Assembly: GCA_963775185.1 (NCBI GenBank)
Contig: CAVZIE010000006.1
Coordinates: 248,001 to 312,000, forward strand
From: JAPSGB01 sp963775185
Lineage (GTDB): Bacteria; Myxococcota_A; Polyangia; Polyangiales; Polyangiaceae
Reading direction: 5' to 3'
Length of the DNA: 64,000 nt
Position 1 is the first letter of the stretch. Every line of letters starts with the position of its first letter. Below the pieces are notes generated by a model that saw only the letters and a program-made list of their open reading frames with translations, did no database searches and was not told the DNA's origin. The translations under genes and the position numbers were made by a program. This document shows positions 51,665 through 60,221 of this stretch, in pieces.

Positions 51665-53209
51665 ATGTCAGACGCGGTAAAGCACCTCGACGAGCTCAAC
51701 CAGAAGGCGCTGGAAGGCGGGGGCAAGGCGCGCATCGACAAGCAGCACAAGGGCGGCAAGCTGACGGCCCGCGAGCGCGTCGATCTCTTGCTCGATGCGG
51801 GCACGTTCGTCGAGATGGATCGCTTCGTGACCCATCGCTGTGCCGACTTCGGCATGCAGGAGCAGAAGATCCTGGGCGACGGCGTGGTCACCGGCTACGG
51901 CACGGTGGACGGCCGGCGCGTGTTCGTGTTCGCGCAGGACTTCACCGTCTTCGGCGGCTCGCTGTCCGGTGCCTACGCGTCGAAGATCTGCAAGGTGATG
52001 GATCTTGCGATGAAGGTCGGCGCGCCGGTGGTTGGCCTCAACGACTCGGGCGGCGCGCGCATCCAGGAGGGCGTGGAGTCGCTGGCCGGCTACGCCGACA
52101 TCTTCCTGCGCAACACGTTGTCGAGCGGCGTGATCCCGCAGATCAGCGCGATCATGGGGCCGTGCGCCGGCGGCGCGGTGTACTCGCCGGCGATCACCGA
52201 CTTCATCCTGATGGTCGAGCACTCGAGCTACATGTTCATCACCGGCCCCGACGTCATCAAGACCGTGACGCACGAGGAGGTGACGAAGGAAGAGCTTGGC
52301 GGCGCGAGCGCGCACGCGGCGAAGAGCGGCGTGGCGCACTTCACGGCGCCGGACGACCGGGCGTGCGTCGCGCAGGTCCGCGAGCTGTTGAGCTTCTTGC
52401 CGTCGAACAACACGGAGGATCCGCCGGTGCGGCACACCGAGGATCCGGTGGAGCGCGACGTGCCGGAGCTGGACACGCTCGTCCCGACCGAGAGCAACAA
52501 GCCCTACGACATCAAGAAGGTGATCCGCGCGACCGTGGATGACGGCTACCTGTTCGAGGTGCACGAGCACTGGGCGAAGAACATGGTCGTCGGCTTCGCG
52601 CGCATCGGCGGGCGGCCGATCGGCGTGGTGGCGAATCAGCCGGCGTACCTGGCCGGCGTGCTCGACATCGACGCCAGCGTGAAGGCCGCACGTTTCGTGC
52701 GGTTCTGCGACTGCTTCAACATCCCGATCGTGACCTGGGTGGACGTGCCCGGCTTCCTGCCCGGCGTCGATCAGGAGCACCACGGCATCATCGTGCACGG
52801 GGCCAAGCTGCTGTACGCGTTCTGCGAGGCGACGGTGCCCAAGCTCACGGTGATTACGCGCAAGGCGTACGGCGGCGCGTACGACGTCATGAGCTCGAAG
52901 CACGTGCGCGGCGACGTGAACTTCGCGTTCCCGACCGCGGAGATTGCCGTGATGGGGCCGGACGGCGCGGTCAACATCGTCTACCGGAACCAGATCGCCA
53001 AGGCGAAGGAGCCGGAGGTGGCGCGCAAGGAGTTCGTCGAGGAATACCGGGCGAAGTTCGCGAACCCGTACAAGGCCGCCGAGCTCGGCTTCGTCGACGA
53101 GGTGATCTACCCGCGCGAGTCGCGCAAGCGACTCGGCGTGTGTCTGGAGATGCTCCGCAACAAACGCCTGGAAAACCCGCCGAAGAAGCACGGCAACATA
53201 CCGTTGTAG
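51665..53209 (+). CDS. pccB: Acyl-CoA carboxylase carboxyltransferase (beta) subunit
   Basis: The 514-aa protein is a biotin-dependent carboxyltransferase of the propionyl/methylmalonyl-CoA type: KLTARERVDLLLDAGTF, QDFTVFGGSLSGAYASKI, LNDSGGARIQEGV, AIMGPCAGGAVYSPAITDF, and late FPTAEIAVMGPDGAVNIVYR are all present. It transfers CO2 from biotin to propionyl-CoA or a similar acyl-CoA; the alpha subunit and biotin carrier are not in the window. ATG 51665 begins the conserved region. Its stop shares one base with the next gene's GTG start (TAGTG), so they are coupled. Confidence 0.94.
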   Translation: MSDAVKHLDELNQKALEGGGKARIDKQHKGGKLTARERVDLLLDAGTFVEMDRFVTHRCADFGMQEQKILGDGVVTGYGTVDGRRVFVFAQDFTVFGGSLSGAYASKICKVMDLAMKVGAPVVGLNDSGGARIQEGVESLAGYADIFLRNTLSSGVIPQISAIMGPCAGGAVYSPAITDFILMVEHSSYMFITGPDVIKTVTHEEVTKEELGGASAHAAKSGVAHFTAPDDRACVAQVRELLSFLPSNNTEDPPVRHTEDPVERDVPELDTLVPTESNKPYDIKKVIRATVDDGYLFEVHEHWAKNMVVGFARIGGRPIGVVANQPAYLAGVLDIDASVKAARFVRFCDCFNIPIVTWVDVPGFLPGVDQEHHGIIVHGAKLLYAFCEATVPKLTVITRKAYGGAYDVMSSKHVRGDVNFAFPTAEIAVMGPDGAVNIVYRNQIAKAKEPEVARKEFVEEYRAKFANPYKAAELGFVDEVIYPRESRKRLGVCLEMLRNKRLENPPKKHGNIPL

Positions 53210-53853
53210 TGGCCAGCATCCACGATCCGGCGTACGCGCCGCCGGCCGTTCTCCCGTTTCCTGTTGGAACCAGTCCGTTCCGGCAGAAGGGCAACGGCTA
53301 CCTGGGCGACAGGCGCTTTCTCGAAGAAGTGGTGCGCGGCGGCTACGATCGCGTCGTCGACGCGCTGCCGGACCCCGCGTCGCAGAAGTTCTTCCGGCAG
53401 TCGTTCAAGCCGTCCGAGTGGTACGACGCGTATCCCGGCACGCAGCTCGAGCTCGCCGCCGCTCGCCTGCGCGGGCTGACCTTCGAGGAACACCGGCGGC
53501 AGACCGGCGTGTGGCACGCGCAAGCGGCGACTCGCGGCATCTACGGCGCGCTCTTGCGCGTGGTGTCGAACGAGAGCGTGGCGCTGTGGGGGCCGCGCAT
53601 CTCGGCGATCTATTTCGAGTTCGGCAAGACCGAGACCCGCGCCGCAGGGTCGAAAGAGGTCCGCGGCGTGCGGCGCGGGGTGCCCGCCGAGCTCGCGCAG
53701 TGGGTCATGTTCGCGAGCATCGGGTTCTGCAAGGGCGCGCTCGAGGCGGCCGGCGCGCGGAGCGCGAGCGCGGGCATCGGCGAGGTCACGCCGGACGGTC
53801 ACGCCCACGGCCGGGACCTGGTGCAGGTCGAGCTGTGGATGAAGTGGCAGTGA
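53209..53853 (+). CDS. Conserved hypothetical, resembles the myxobacterial DUF2378 family
   Basis: The 214-aa protein has no signal or membrane helix. It starts with a Pro-rich tail and then an all-helical region with VVRGGYDRVVDALPDP, SFKPSEWYDAYPGTQLELAAARLRG and VWHAQAATRGIYGALLRVVSN. Length and pattern recall TIGR02265/DUF2378 proteins that are expanded in Myxococcales, but I cannot confirm this. It is coupled to the carboxyltransferase gene by a one-base overlap and convergent with the coiled-coil gene, three bases away. Confidence 0.55.
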   Translation: MASIHDPAYAPPAVLPFPVGTSPFRQKGNGYLGDRRFLEEVVRGGYDRVVDALPDPASQKFFRQSFKPSEWYDAYPGTQLELAAARLRGLTFEEHRRQTGVWHAQAATRGIYGALLRVVSNESVALWGPRISAIYFEFGKTETRAAGSKEVRGVRRGVPAELAQWVMFASIGFCKGALEAAGARSASAGIGEVTPDGHAHGRDLVQVELWMKWQ

Positions 53854-53856
53854 TCG

Positions 53857-55293
53857 TCAAAGCACGATCGCAAGGATTGTCAGCAGCACTACCACCGCCG
53901 CCAGCGCCATCACGGCGTTGAGCCCGCGCTTGTAGGTGTCGGCGTCGAAGGCGTCGAGGGCGCGTAGGTGGCGGGTGTTGTCCTTGACCAGCGCTTCGAC
54001 CTCGGCATCGACCTGGCGGACGCGCTCGAGATCCGGAGCGGGCAGCGGGATGGCGCGCGTGGCCAGGACGGCGCGGCCGGCGTCGGCGAGGGCCTGATCG
54101 CGCTCGGCAACGGCGCTGCTTACGCCCTGGTGGCGCACGTCGAGCTGTTTCTGGAACTGGTCGGCCAACGCTTGGCGTTGCGTCTGCAGTTGACGGATGC
54201 CGCGCGTCGCCTGCGTGATGCGCGCGCGCACCGCGTCGTGCTCCGCGCGGGCCGCGTCGAGATCCTGGCGCAGCCGATCCACGTCGGGCTGCATGGCGGC
54301 GGCTTGTTGCTCGAGCTGGGCCATGCGCGCGGCGTGCTCGGCCGGCGGTGCACCGCCGGCCGGCGTCACCTGCGCGGCGACCTCCCGCGCGGAGCGGAGC
54401 TCGATGTAGACGCGCTTCTGGCGGACGTCGGCGCGCTTGAACAGCTCCTCGCGCTCGGCGAGCAGCTTGGCGCGCTCGACCGCGACGGCCTCGAGCTGGG
54501 TCTGCTCGGCCTGGATCGCCTTGATCTGCTCGTCCGCGGCGCCGACCTGGCGCGCGTACTCGGCGTTCGTGGCGGCGAGGGCGGCCTGGCGCTCGCCGGC
54601 GAGCGCGTCGATCTTCCGTACCGGCTCGAGCAGGACCTGGAGCCGCTCGCTCGCCTCGATGGCCGCGAGGTTCGCCTGCACGATCTCGGCGAGGAGCTGG
54701 TCGCGACGGCGCTCGGTCTCCGCGAGTCGCGCGCTGATCTGCTGCAGCACGGGTTTCAGCGTGCGACCGCGCTGGAACACCCTGAGCGAATACAGCGGCG
54801 CCAGATAGATCGCCGTCGGCGGCTTGCCGTAGTCCGCGAGCAGCTCGATCTCGAGCGGGTCCAGCATCAGCGATTGCGGGTCGGGCGAGGTGCCGGACGG
54901 CCACTTCTCCTGATCCGCCGGCGCGCCGGCGAGCTGCGGCGCGGCGGCCAGTCCGCCGGCGTCGACGCCGACGTCGATACGCCCGTCGAGGTCGAAGTCG
55001 TCGTCGTCGAACGTGGCCGCGCCGAAGTAGTCGAGCGCACTTCCGCCGCCCGGTGCTGCGGAGTCGTCGAGCGGCAGGGGCGCGCCGCCGCCCACGTCGA
55101 AGTGGTCTTCGTCGAAGCTTCCGGAACCGAAGTAGTCCTGGGGACTGGCCGGCGCGGCCGGCGCCGCGGGTCGGGGCTGCCGCGGGGCCGGCGCGCTGCG
55201 GGCGGGCTGCGGAGCCGGGCGCGGGGCCGGCGCGAGGTCGGGGATCTCCAGGTCGGGCACCAGCGGATTCCCGTCGTCGCGTCGCTCGGCCAT
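53857..55293 (-). CDS. Tail-anchored coiled-coil protein
   Basis: The 478-aa protein starts with a disordered Pro/Ala-rich region in which a motif is duplicated (DYFGSGSFDEDHFD and DYFGAATFDDDDFD). After residue about 200 it is a long coiled coil (RLAETERRRDQLLAEIVQANLAAIEASERL type heptads through about residue 440), and the last 20 residues are a single transmembrane helix ending at the C-terminus (VMALAAVVVLLTILAIVL). That makes it tail-anchored, facing the cytoplasm. Possible roles are envelope scaffolding or cell-polarity organisation. No Shine-Dalgarno is seen before the ATG. Confidence 0.8.
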   Translation of the reverse strand: MAERRDDGNPLVPDLEIPDLAPAPRPAPQPARSAPAPRQPRPAAPAAPASPQDYFGSGSFDEDHFDVGGGAPLPLDDSAAPGGGSALDYFGAATFDDDDFDLDGRIDVGVDAGGLAAAPQLAGAPADQEKWPSGTSPDPQSLMLDPLEIELLADYGKPPTAIYLAPLYSLRVFQRGRTLKPVLQQISARLAETERRRDQLLAEIVQANLAAIEASERLQVLLEPVRKIDALAGERQAALAATNAEYARQVGAADEQIKAIQAEQTQLEAVAVERAKLLAEREELFKRADVRQKRVYIELRSAREVAAQVTPAGGAPPAEHAARMAQLEQQAAAMQPDVDRLRQDLDAARAEHDAVRARITQATRGIRQLQTQRQALADQFQKQLDVRHQGVSSAVAERDQALADAGRAVLATRAIPLPAPDLERVRQVDAEVEALVKDNTRHLRALDAFDADTYKRGLNAVMALAAVVVLLTILAIVL

Positions 55294-55390
55294 AAAGGAA
55301 AAGACTAGCGTGACCGCGCCACGGCTGTCGATTCCTGGTCCGCGGTGGACAGCCGCGCCAGGGTGAGGTAGCTGAGGCATCGAAACGCCC

Positions 55391-55484
55391 GTTGTGGGCC
55401 CGTCAACAGCGCAGCTCGAACCCCGTCAGGCCCGGAAGGGAGCAGCGGTAGAGACCAGCGGGTGTGGCGGGCCCGTTCCCTTTT
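55391..55484 (+). ncRNA. ffs: Signal recognition particle RNA (small, 4.5S type)
   Basis: The apical core CGTCAGGCCCGGAAGGGAGC, followed by AGCGG, is the universally conserved SRP RNA loop and Ffh-binding region (compare GTCAGGTCCGGAAGGAAGCAGCC in E. coli). Flanking sequences pair: GGGCCCG near the 5' end with CGGGCCC near the 3' end, giving a hairpin of about 94 bases. TTTT directly after it fits a terminator. It sits between the divergent coiled-coil gene and the LON-domain gene. Confidence 0.92.
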
Positions 55485-55499
55485 GTGGCGGTCGGCGGG

Positions 55500-56153
55500 C
55501 TACTGCAGCGTGCGCGGCTCGCCCAGCGCGGCGACCTGCACCGCGAGCACCTCGGTGCAGCAGCGCACGCGCTCGGCGACGTCCAGCGTCTCGAGAACGC
55601 GCTGGCGGTCCTCGCCTTCGATCAGCAGATGGTGCGCGCACGCGTCGGACAGGGCGCCGGGATCGTCGTGCGACGGCAGCTCGAGCCGGAACTCTGGCGC
55701 ACGGCGCCGGACTTCCGTCGCGAAGCGGGCGACGCTGAACATGAGCGCGTTGACGTCGGCCTGGTTGACCTTCGCCTCGACGGGCGCCCGGACCCGCGCG
55801 CGTGCCCGCCGATACGGTCCGACGAACGGCAGCTCGTCGAGCTCGACGCGCGCGCGCCCCAGAAGAACGATGTTGAAGCGCCCGTCGGACAAGCGCTCGT
55901 GTTGCACGACCTCGCCCAGGCCCGCGACGCGCGCGATCGTCGGTCGACCCTCGACGGGCTTGCCGCCGGTGATCAACGCGACGGACATCTGGCGCGAGCC
56001 TTCGAGCACGTCCTCCGTCATGGCGCGGTAGCGCGGCTCGAAGATGTGCAGGGGCAGCAGCATGCCCGGAAACAAGACCACCTGGGGCAGCGGGAATACC
56101 GCCAGCGGTTCGATCACCGTCCCTTCGGCGTAGTGGATCCGGTCGCTCGACAT
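55500..56153 (-). CDS. LON substrate-binding-domain protein
   Basis: The 217-aa protein is the stand-alone N-terminal (PUA-like) domain of Lon protease: LAVFPLPQVVLFPGMLLPLHIFEPRYRAM, shown in part as PLPQVVLFPGMLLPLHIFEP, then GEVVQHERLSDGRFNIVLLGRARV. There is no ATPase or protease domain. Such proteins may present substrates or sense damage. It is the last gene of a five-gene operon, 2 bp after the SDR stop. Confidence 0.9.
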   Translation of the reverse strand: MSSDRIHYAEGTVIEPLAVFPLPQVVLFPGMLLPLHIFEPRYRAMTEDVLEGSRQMSVALITGGKPVEGRPTIARVAGLGEVVQHERLSDGRFNIVLLGRARVELDELPFVGPYRRARARVRAPVEAKVNQADVNALMFSVARFATEVRRRAPEFRLELPSHDDPGALSDACAHHLLIEGEDRQRVLETLDVAERVRCCTEVLAVQVAALGEPRTLQ

Positions 56154-56155
56154 GC

Positions 56156-56839
56156 CTAGGTCCCGAACAGCTCGATGACGCCACCGTTGTGCGCGAGCGG
56201 CGCGTCCAGCGCGCAATAGACGAGCGTCGTTGCAACGTCCGCCGCGGACATGCGCGGCGTGAAGCCGCTGCCGTTCAGCATGCGCGTGTCCACCGACCCG
56301 GGCAGCACGGCGACGGTCATGAGTCCCGTACCGGAGAGTTCTTCGGCCAGGCTCTTGGTGAAGCCAACGATGCCCCACTTGGAAGCGTTGTACGCTGCCG
56401 AGCGCGCGGTGCCGAGCGTGCTGGAGATGCTGCCGACGTTGACGATCCGGCCGCGCCCCGCGGCGCGCATCGCCGGCAGGACCTCGCGCGTGAGCACGAA
56501 CGGGGCGCGCAGGTTGACCGCCAGCTGCAGATCCCACGCGGACGTGGTTGTCTCCTCGACGCTGGCGCGTTCGATGACGCCGGCGTTGTTCACCAGCACG
56601 TCGGGGCTGCCGAGCTCGGCGATTCCGCGCCGGACCGCCACCTCCACCTGGCCCACGTCGGCGAGATCGCACGGCAGCGCGAGGACGCGTACGCCGTGCT
56701 TGCGGGCGTCGGCGAGCGTGGCGTCGAGCGCTTCCGAGGGTCGCCCGGGGAGCGCCAGATCGCAGCCGCGTGCGGCGAGGGCCAGCGCGGTCGCTCGACC
56801 GATGCCGCGGCTGGCTCCGGTGAGGAAGACGACGCTCAA
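56156..56839 (-). CDS. Short-chain dehydrogenase/reductase
   Basis: The 227-aa classical SDR has VVFLTGASRGIGRATALALA (TGxxxGxG), DVLVNNAGVIERAS, IVNVGSISSTLG with the catalytic Ser, and YNASKWGIVGFTKSL with the Tyr and Lys. The TTG at 56839 overlaps the FolE stop (TTGA). Following a GTP cyclohydrolase gene, a pterin reductase (sepiapterin, dihydrofolate or dihydromonapterin type) is an attractive guess but the sequence does not prove it. Confidence 0.88.
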   Translation of the reverse strand: MSVVFLTGASRGIGRATALALAARGCDLALPGRPSEALDATLADARKHGVRVLALPCDLADVGQVEVAVRRGIAELGSPDVLVNNAGVIERASVEETTTSAWDLQLAVNLRAPFVLTREVLPAMRAAGRGRIVNVGSISSTLGTARSAAYNASKWGIVGFTKSLAEELSGTGLMTVAVLPGSVDTRMLNGSGFTPRMSAADVATTLVYCALDAPLAHNGGVIELFGT

Positions 56840-57414
56840 CGCGGAGCCTCGCCGAGCGCGAGCGCGAGCTCCGGGGCCGCGGCCTGTTCGGCCAGCGTTC
56901 CCGCCGCCGCGACGGTGACCACGCTCGCGCTGGCCTGGCGCGTGCCGCGCGCGCTGAGGCAGCCGTGGACGAGCTCCAATCGGCACCACGCGCCACGCGC
57001 GCCGGCGTGATCCACGAGCGCACGGACGATGGTCTCGCCGATCTGCTCCTGCACGACGAGGCGTCGCGAGCACGCGTCCGCCAGCGCCGCCAGTGTGCCG
57101 ATACCGAGCAGGCGCGGTCCCGGTTGATACGCCAGCGTGGCACGGCCGAGTGCCGGCAGCAGGTGGTGCGGACACATCGTGGCGACCGCGACGTCGCGTA
57201 CGACGACGATGCCGCTCGCCGCCGCGTCGGTGGCCGAGCCTTCGGCGAGCAACGCCGGGACGTCCACGGCGTAGCCGGCGAGCAGATCGTCGGCGAACGC
57301 CTCGGTCACGCGCGCCGGAGTGCCGGCCAGCTCGGGATCGCTCGTGGGTGAGCGGCCGAGTGCTTCGAGGAACGCCGCGACGGCGCGCTCGGCGGCGGCA
57401 CGATCGACGGCCAT
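56836..57414 (-). CDS. folE: GTP cyclohydrolase I (FolE type)
   Basis: The 192-aa protein carries the type I cyclohydrolase zinc and catalytic motifs: ATMCPHHLLPALGRATLAYQPG (first Cys with His-His), GIGTLAALADACSRRLVVQEQIGETIVRAL, and LELVHGCLSARG with the second zinc Cys. Some residues differ from canonical FolE (CPHH instead of CEHH), so the activity could be altered. It opens the pterin pathway toward folate or a reduced pterin cofactor. Its ATG shares a base with the DUF2203 stop. Confidence 0.82.
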   Translation of the reverse strand: MAVDRAAAERAVAAFLEALGRSPTSDPELAGTPARVTEAFADDLLAGYAVDVPALLAEGSATDAAASGIVVVRDVAVATMCPHHLLPALGRATLAYQPGPRLLGIGTLAALADACSRRLVVQEQIGETIVRALVDHAGARGAWCRLELVHGCLSARGTRQASASVVTVAAAGTLAEQAAAPELALALGEAPR

Positions 57415-57857
57415 CAGTTCAGCAGGCGCTGGCGTGCGTCGGTCCGCAACGGGCGACGGCCAGCGTAGCCCGCCTCCAGGTCGTGGAAGTAGCAGAGCGT
57501 GTCCTCGCCGTAACGCCAGCACAGGTGGACCAGACGACCATCGACGTGCCCGTAGAAATCGAGCAGCCCGATCTGCGGGTCCTTCACCAGCGCGCCGAGC
57601 TCTTGCACTTCGCGCCAGCCGGATTCGTAGCGCAGGATGCGTTGCGACAGGTCGCGCTTGAGTCGCGCGGCCTCCGGTGCGTCGTCCGTACCGAGCTCGA
57701 GCGACTCGGGCAGGCCGCCCAGGATGCGCGCGAGCTCGGCGAGGCCGCGCTCGATCTCGCTCTGCTGAAACAGCTGCATGCCGACGATCTGCGACAACCG
57801 CGGGATCAGCGCCTCCACTTCCTCGATCGTGAAGACCCGCGAGGCTGTCGTGGTCAT
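57414..57857 (-). CDS. DUF2203 family protein
   Basis: The 147-aa protein begins with a helical pair (FTIEEVEALIPRLSQIVGMQ) and ends with the DUF2203 signature: GLLDFYGHVDGRLVHLCWRYGEDTLCYFHDLEAGYAGRRPL, shown in part as DGRLVHLCWRYGED and FHDLEAGYAGRRPL. The Cys, Trp and Glu of this motif resemble a metal-binding site but the reaction is unknown. It is the second gene after merR, with an ATGA overlap. Confidence 0.88.
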   Translation of the reverse strand: MTTTASRVFTIEEVEALIPRLSQIVGMQLFQQSEIERGLAELARILGGLPESLELGTDDAPEAARLKRDLSQRILRYESGWREVQELGALVKDPQIGLLDFYGHVDGRLVHLCWRYGEDTLCYFHDLEAGYAGRRPLRTDARQRLLN

Positions 57858-58390
57858 GGCACTCGCCACAGGACGCTCAGGGCGTTCGGGAGCTCGTCGG
57901 CGTGGTGCATCTTGTCGCACTCGCCGCAGGCGTTCGGGAAATGGTCGTCGGTGGTGCACTCGCTGCAGCGCGCGAGCAGCTCTTGAGTGGCGACCAGCTC
58001 GGCCCGGAGCTGCTGCAACAGCGAGATGCGGTCGGACATGACGTTGATCTGCGACGCCAGACGCCGCGCGATGTCGTTGGATGCCACGGCGCCGCTTGCG
58101 CTGTGCTCCTTGACCTCCATCATCGTCTTGATCTCCTCGAGCGAGAACCCGGCGGCGCGCATCTCCGTGACCAGCAGCAGCTTCCTCAGCTCCGTGTTCT
58201 CGAACAGGCGATGTCCGCCGTCGGTGCGCTGGACGGGCGAGAGCAGGCCCGTCTCCTCGTAGAAGCGGACGGTGCGCAGCGTGTTGCCGGACATGCGCGC
58301 CATGTCCCCGGTCGTAAGCAAGCCGTCCTTCCGCCGCGTGGCGGCGGACGACCCGTTCAGCGGCGTGCTGTGCTCTCTCGTCTGGGACAC
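57854..58390 (-). CDS. MerR-family regulator with C-terminal Cys motifs
   Basis: The 178-aa protein has an N-terminal MerR helix-turn-helix (TTGDMARMSGNTLRTVRFYEETGLL, GGHRLFENTELRKLLLVTEMRAAGFSLEEI, given in part), a dimerisation coil, and at the C-terminus CSECTTDDHF with CGECDKMHH, two Cys pairs that could bind zinc or an iron-sulphur cluster or sense redox. It is the first gene of the operon with DUF2203, folE, SDR and LON-domain genes. A GTG at 58390 is used; GGGGGA lies about 8 bases upstream. Confidence 0.9.
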   Translation of the reverse strand: MSQTREHSTPLNGSSAATRRKDGLLTTGDMARMSGNTLRTVRFYEETGLLSPVQRTDGGHRLFENTELRKLLLVTEMRAAGFSLEEIKTMMEVKEHSASGAVASNDIARRLASQINVMSDRISLLQQLRAELVATQELLARCSECTTDDHFPNACGECDKMHHADELPNALSVLWRVP

Positions 58391-58468
58391 GATGGATCCC
58401 CCGGGTGGAAGACTAGGAAGCGGTCGCACGCCGGTCAAGGCGAGGCGTGACGACGCGCACCTTGCGGC

Positions 58469-58855
58469 TCAGTCAGCGGTGGACGCGTCGTCGCTGGCGT
58501 CGTCGCTGGCGCCGGCGTCCCCGCACGAGACGACCCAGCGGTTTTGCTGGCAGACCGCGATCACGCGCGCGTTGCCGCACTGCGCAGCGGCCGCGACGTC
58601 CCGCGCGAGCGGGCATTCCATGCCGTCGGCGGCGCAACTCGCGGGCCCGCCGTCGACGACGATCAGCCCGTCCTCCACGCTGCCGGCGTCGGACACGGTG
58701 CCACAGGTGAGCGGATCCGGCGGCGCGTGCTTCGTAACCGGTGGCGGGACGTCGGGCTTGCTGCTGCACGCCGCGACGGCGATGCCGCACAGCAGCGCGG
58801 CGCTACGCCGCCGGCCACAGAGCGATCGCGAGCTTGGTGAGGAAGAAGTCGGCAA
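58469..58855 (-). CDS. Small lipoprotein
   Basis: The frame (128 aa from a TTG) has a strong lipoprotein signal in the middle, RRRSAALLCGIAVAAC, followed by Pro-rich SSKPDVPPPVTKHAPPDP and a Cys-containing domain with SCAADGMECPLARDVAAAAQC and NRWVVSCGD. The start is uncertain: the TTG places 16 residues before the positive cluster and overlaps mlaE by 53 bp. The true start could be nearer the Arg cluster. Function unknown. Confidence 0.6.
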   Translation of the reverse strand: MPTSSSPSSRSLCGRRRSAALLCGIAVAACSSKPDVPPPVTKHAPPDPLTCGTVSDAGSVEDGLIVVDGGPASCAADGMECPLARDVAAAAQCGNARVIAVCQQNRWVVSCGDAGASDDASDDASTAD

Positions 58856-59648
58856 TCAGAATCGTGATGGAGACTACCACGACGGTGCGCGTCGTGCTGT
58901 TGCCCACGCCGGCCGTGCCGCCGCGCGTGGTCATGCCGAAATGACAACCGACGAGCGCGATGATCGCGCCGAAGACGGGCGTCTTCATCATGCCGCTCAG
59001 GAAGTCCATCATGGTCACAGTGCCGAGCGCGCTGCGCAGGAAGAACATCGACGGGATGTTGAACTGGAGATCGGTGATGAGCATGGCGCCGCCGAAGCCC
59101 AGGACCAGAGCGAACGCCGCGAGGATCGGCATCACGAGCACGGAGGCGACAAGGCGCGGCCAGACGAGCTTCTTCAGCGGGTTCGCGCCGAGGGCGCGCA
59201 CCGCGTCGATCTGCTCGGTGACGGACATGGAGCCGACCTCTGCCGCCATGCCGGCGCCGATGCGGCCGCCGACGATGACCGCGGTGAGCGTCGGCGCGAG
59301 CTCGCGCGCGAAGCTCAGCCCGACGACCCGGCCCGTGTACTCCATGCCGCCGAACTTGCGCAGCCCGAACGCGAACTGGGTGGCCATGACCATGCCGATG
59401 AAGACGCTGGTGACCGCCACGATGCCGAGCGAAGCGACGCCGAGCGACTCGATCTGCTGCATGATCGCGCGGCCTTCGAACGGGCGCTTCAGGCCCTGGC
59501 GGATCGTGCCGACCGTCATCTGGCTGACCATCCCGATGTGGGAAAATAGTCCGCTCGCCTGGGCCCCGATGCGGACCAGGAACCGCGGTTCGGGCGGCGG
59601 GGCCAGGCTGGGGCGCGGCGCGAGGCTCGGGCGACCGTCGTCCGTCAT
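58803..59648 (-). CDS. mlaE: MlaE-family ABC transporter permease
   Basis: The 281-aa protein is a polytopic MlaE/YrbE permease: SLGVASLGIVAVTSVFIGMVMATQFAF, ELAPTLTAVIVGGRIGAGMAAEVGSM, the EQIDAVRALGANPLKKLVWPR coupling helix, and five to six membrane helices. It moves phospholipids between the membranes with MlaF and MlaD, which are not in the window. A Pro-rich extra 30 residues begin the protein. Its ATG overlaps the upstream lipoprotein stop (ATGA). Confidence 0.9.
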   Translation of the reverse strand: MTDDGRPSLAPRPSLAPPPEPRFLVRIGAQASGLFSHIGMVSQMTVGTIRQGLKRPFEGRAIMQQIESLGVASLGIVAVTSVFIGMVMATQFAFGLRKFGGMEYTGRVVGLSFARELAPTLTAVIVGGRIGAGMAAEVGSMSVTEQIDAVRALGANPLKKLVWPRLVASVLVMPILAAFALVLGFGGAMLITDLQFNIPSMFFLRSALGTVTMMDFLSGMMKTPVFGAIIALVGCHFGMTTRGGTAGVGNSTTRTVVVVSITILIADFFLTKLAIALWPAA

Positions 59649-60163
59649 GACGCCCCCAGGGTCGCGAAGCCGCGAACGAACCGCTCGAACTGGTCCTGGG
59701 CGGAGTGTGGCGACGCCAGCGCGGCGATGTAGAGGAAGTCGTACACGCAGCCGTCCTTCTTCAGCACGTACACCGTGAAGTGCTTGGGCACGCCGTCGAG
59801 GCGCGCCGTCAGCTCCGTGCGCAGCGCCGCACGCCCGTCGAGCTCGAGCGGCTGCTCGCTCACGAGCTCCCGGTCGGTGAAGTAGATGAACAGGTGGTGC
59901 GTGAGCGCCGGGAGCGGCACGTCGTCGCCGTCCTTGCCGCAGCGTCCGTTGACGGCGATGGTGGCCTCGGCCTCGTCGTCCCGGAAGGCGAGCAGGGCGC
60001 CGTCCGTGTCGATGCTGCGCCAGCTACCCGGGACGTCCCCGACCCGGAACGCCATGCCCTGTCCGCGGTAGATCCGGCCGTCGAAACCGGTGCTGGCGCA
60101 GGCCGTCGCGAGAGCCAGCAGGGCTGCCGCCGCCGCGGCGCACGCTCGAGAAAACCCGGTCAT
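59645..60163 (-). CDS. Lipoprotein upstream of mlaE
   Basis: The 172-aa protein has a lipoprotein signal ending LATAC and a compact alpha/beta domain: AFRVGDVPGSWRSIDTDGALLAFRDDEAEATIAVNG, shown in part as VGDVPGSWRSIDTDGALLAF, and a late FTVYVLKKDGCVYDFLYIA. It is coupled to mlaE by an ATGA overlap, so a role in the outer-membrane lipid transport system is possible. No family name assigned. Confidence 0.75.
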   Translation of the reverse strand: MTGFSRACAAAAAALLALATACASTGFDGRIYRGQGMAFRVGDVPGSWRSIDTDGALLAFRDDEAEATIAVNGRCGKDGDDVPLPALTHHLFIYFTDRELVSEQPLELDGRAALRTELTARLDGVPKHFTVYVLKKDGCVYDFLYIAALASPHSAQDQFERFVRGFATLGAS

Positions 60164-60221
60164 GGCTCGCGGCAGACCGTAGCATGACGGCGGCCGGCGG
60201 GAGCATTAGGTTGTCGTCCGC

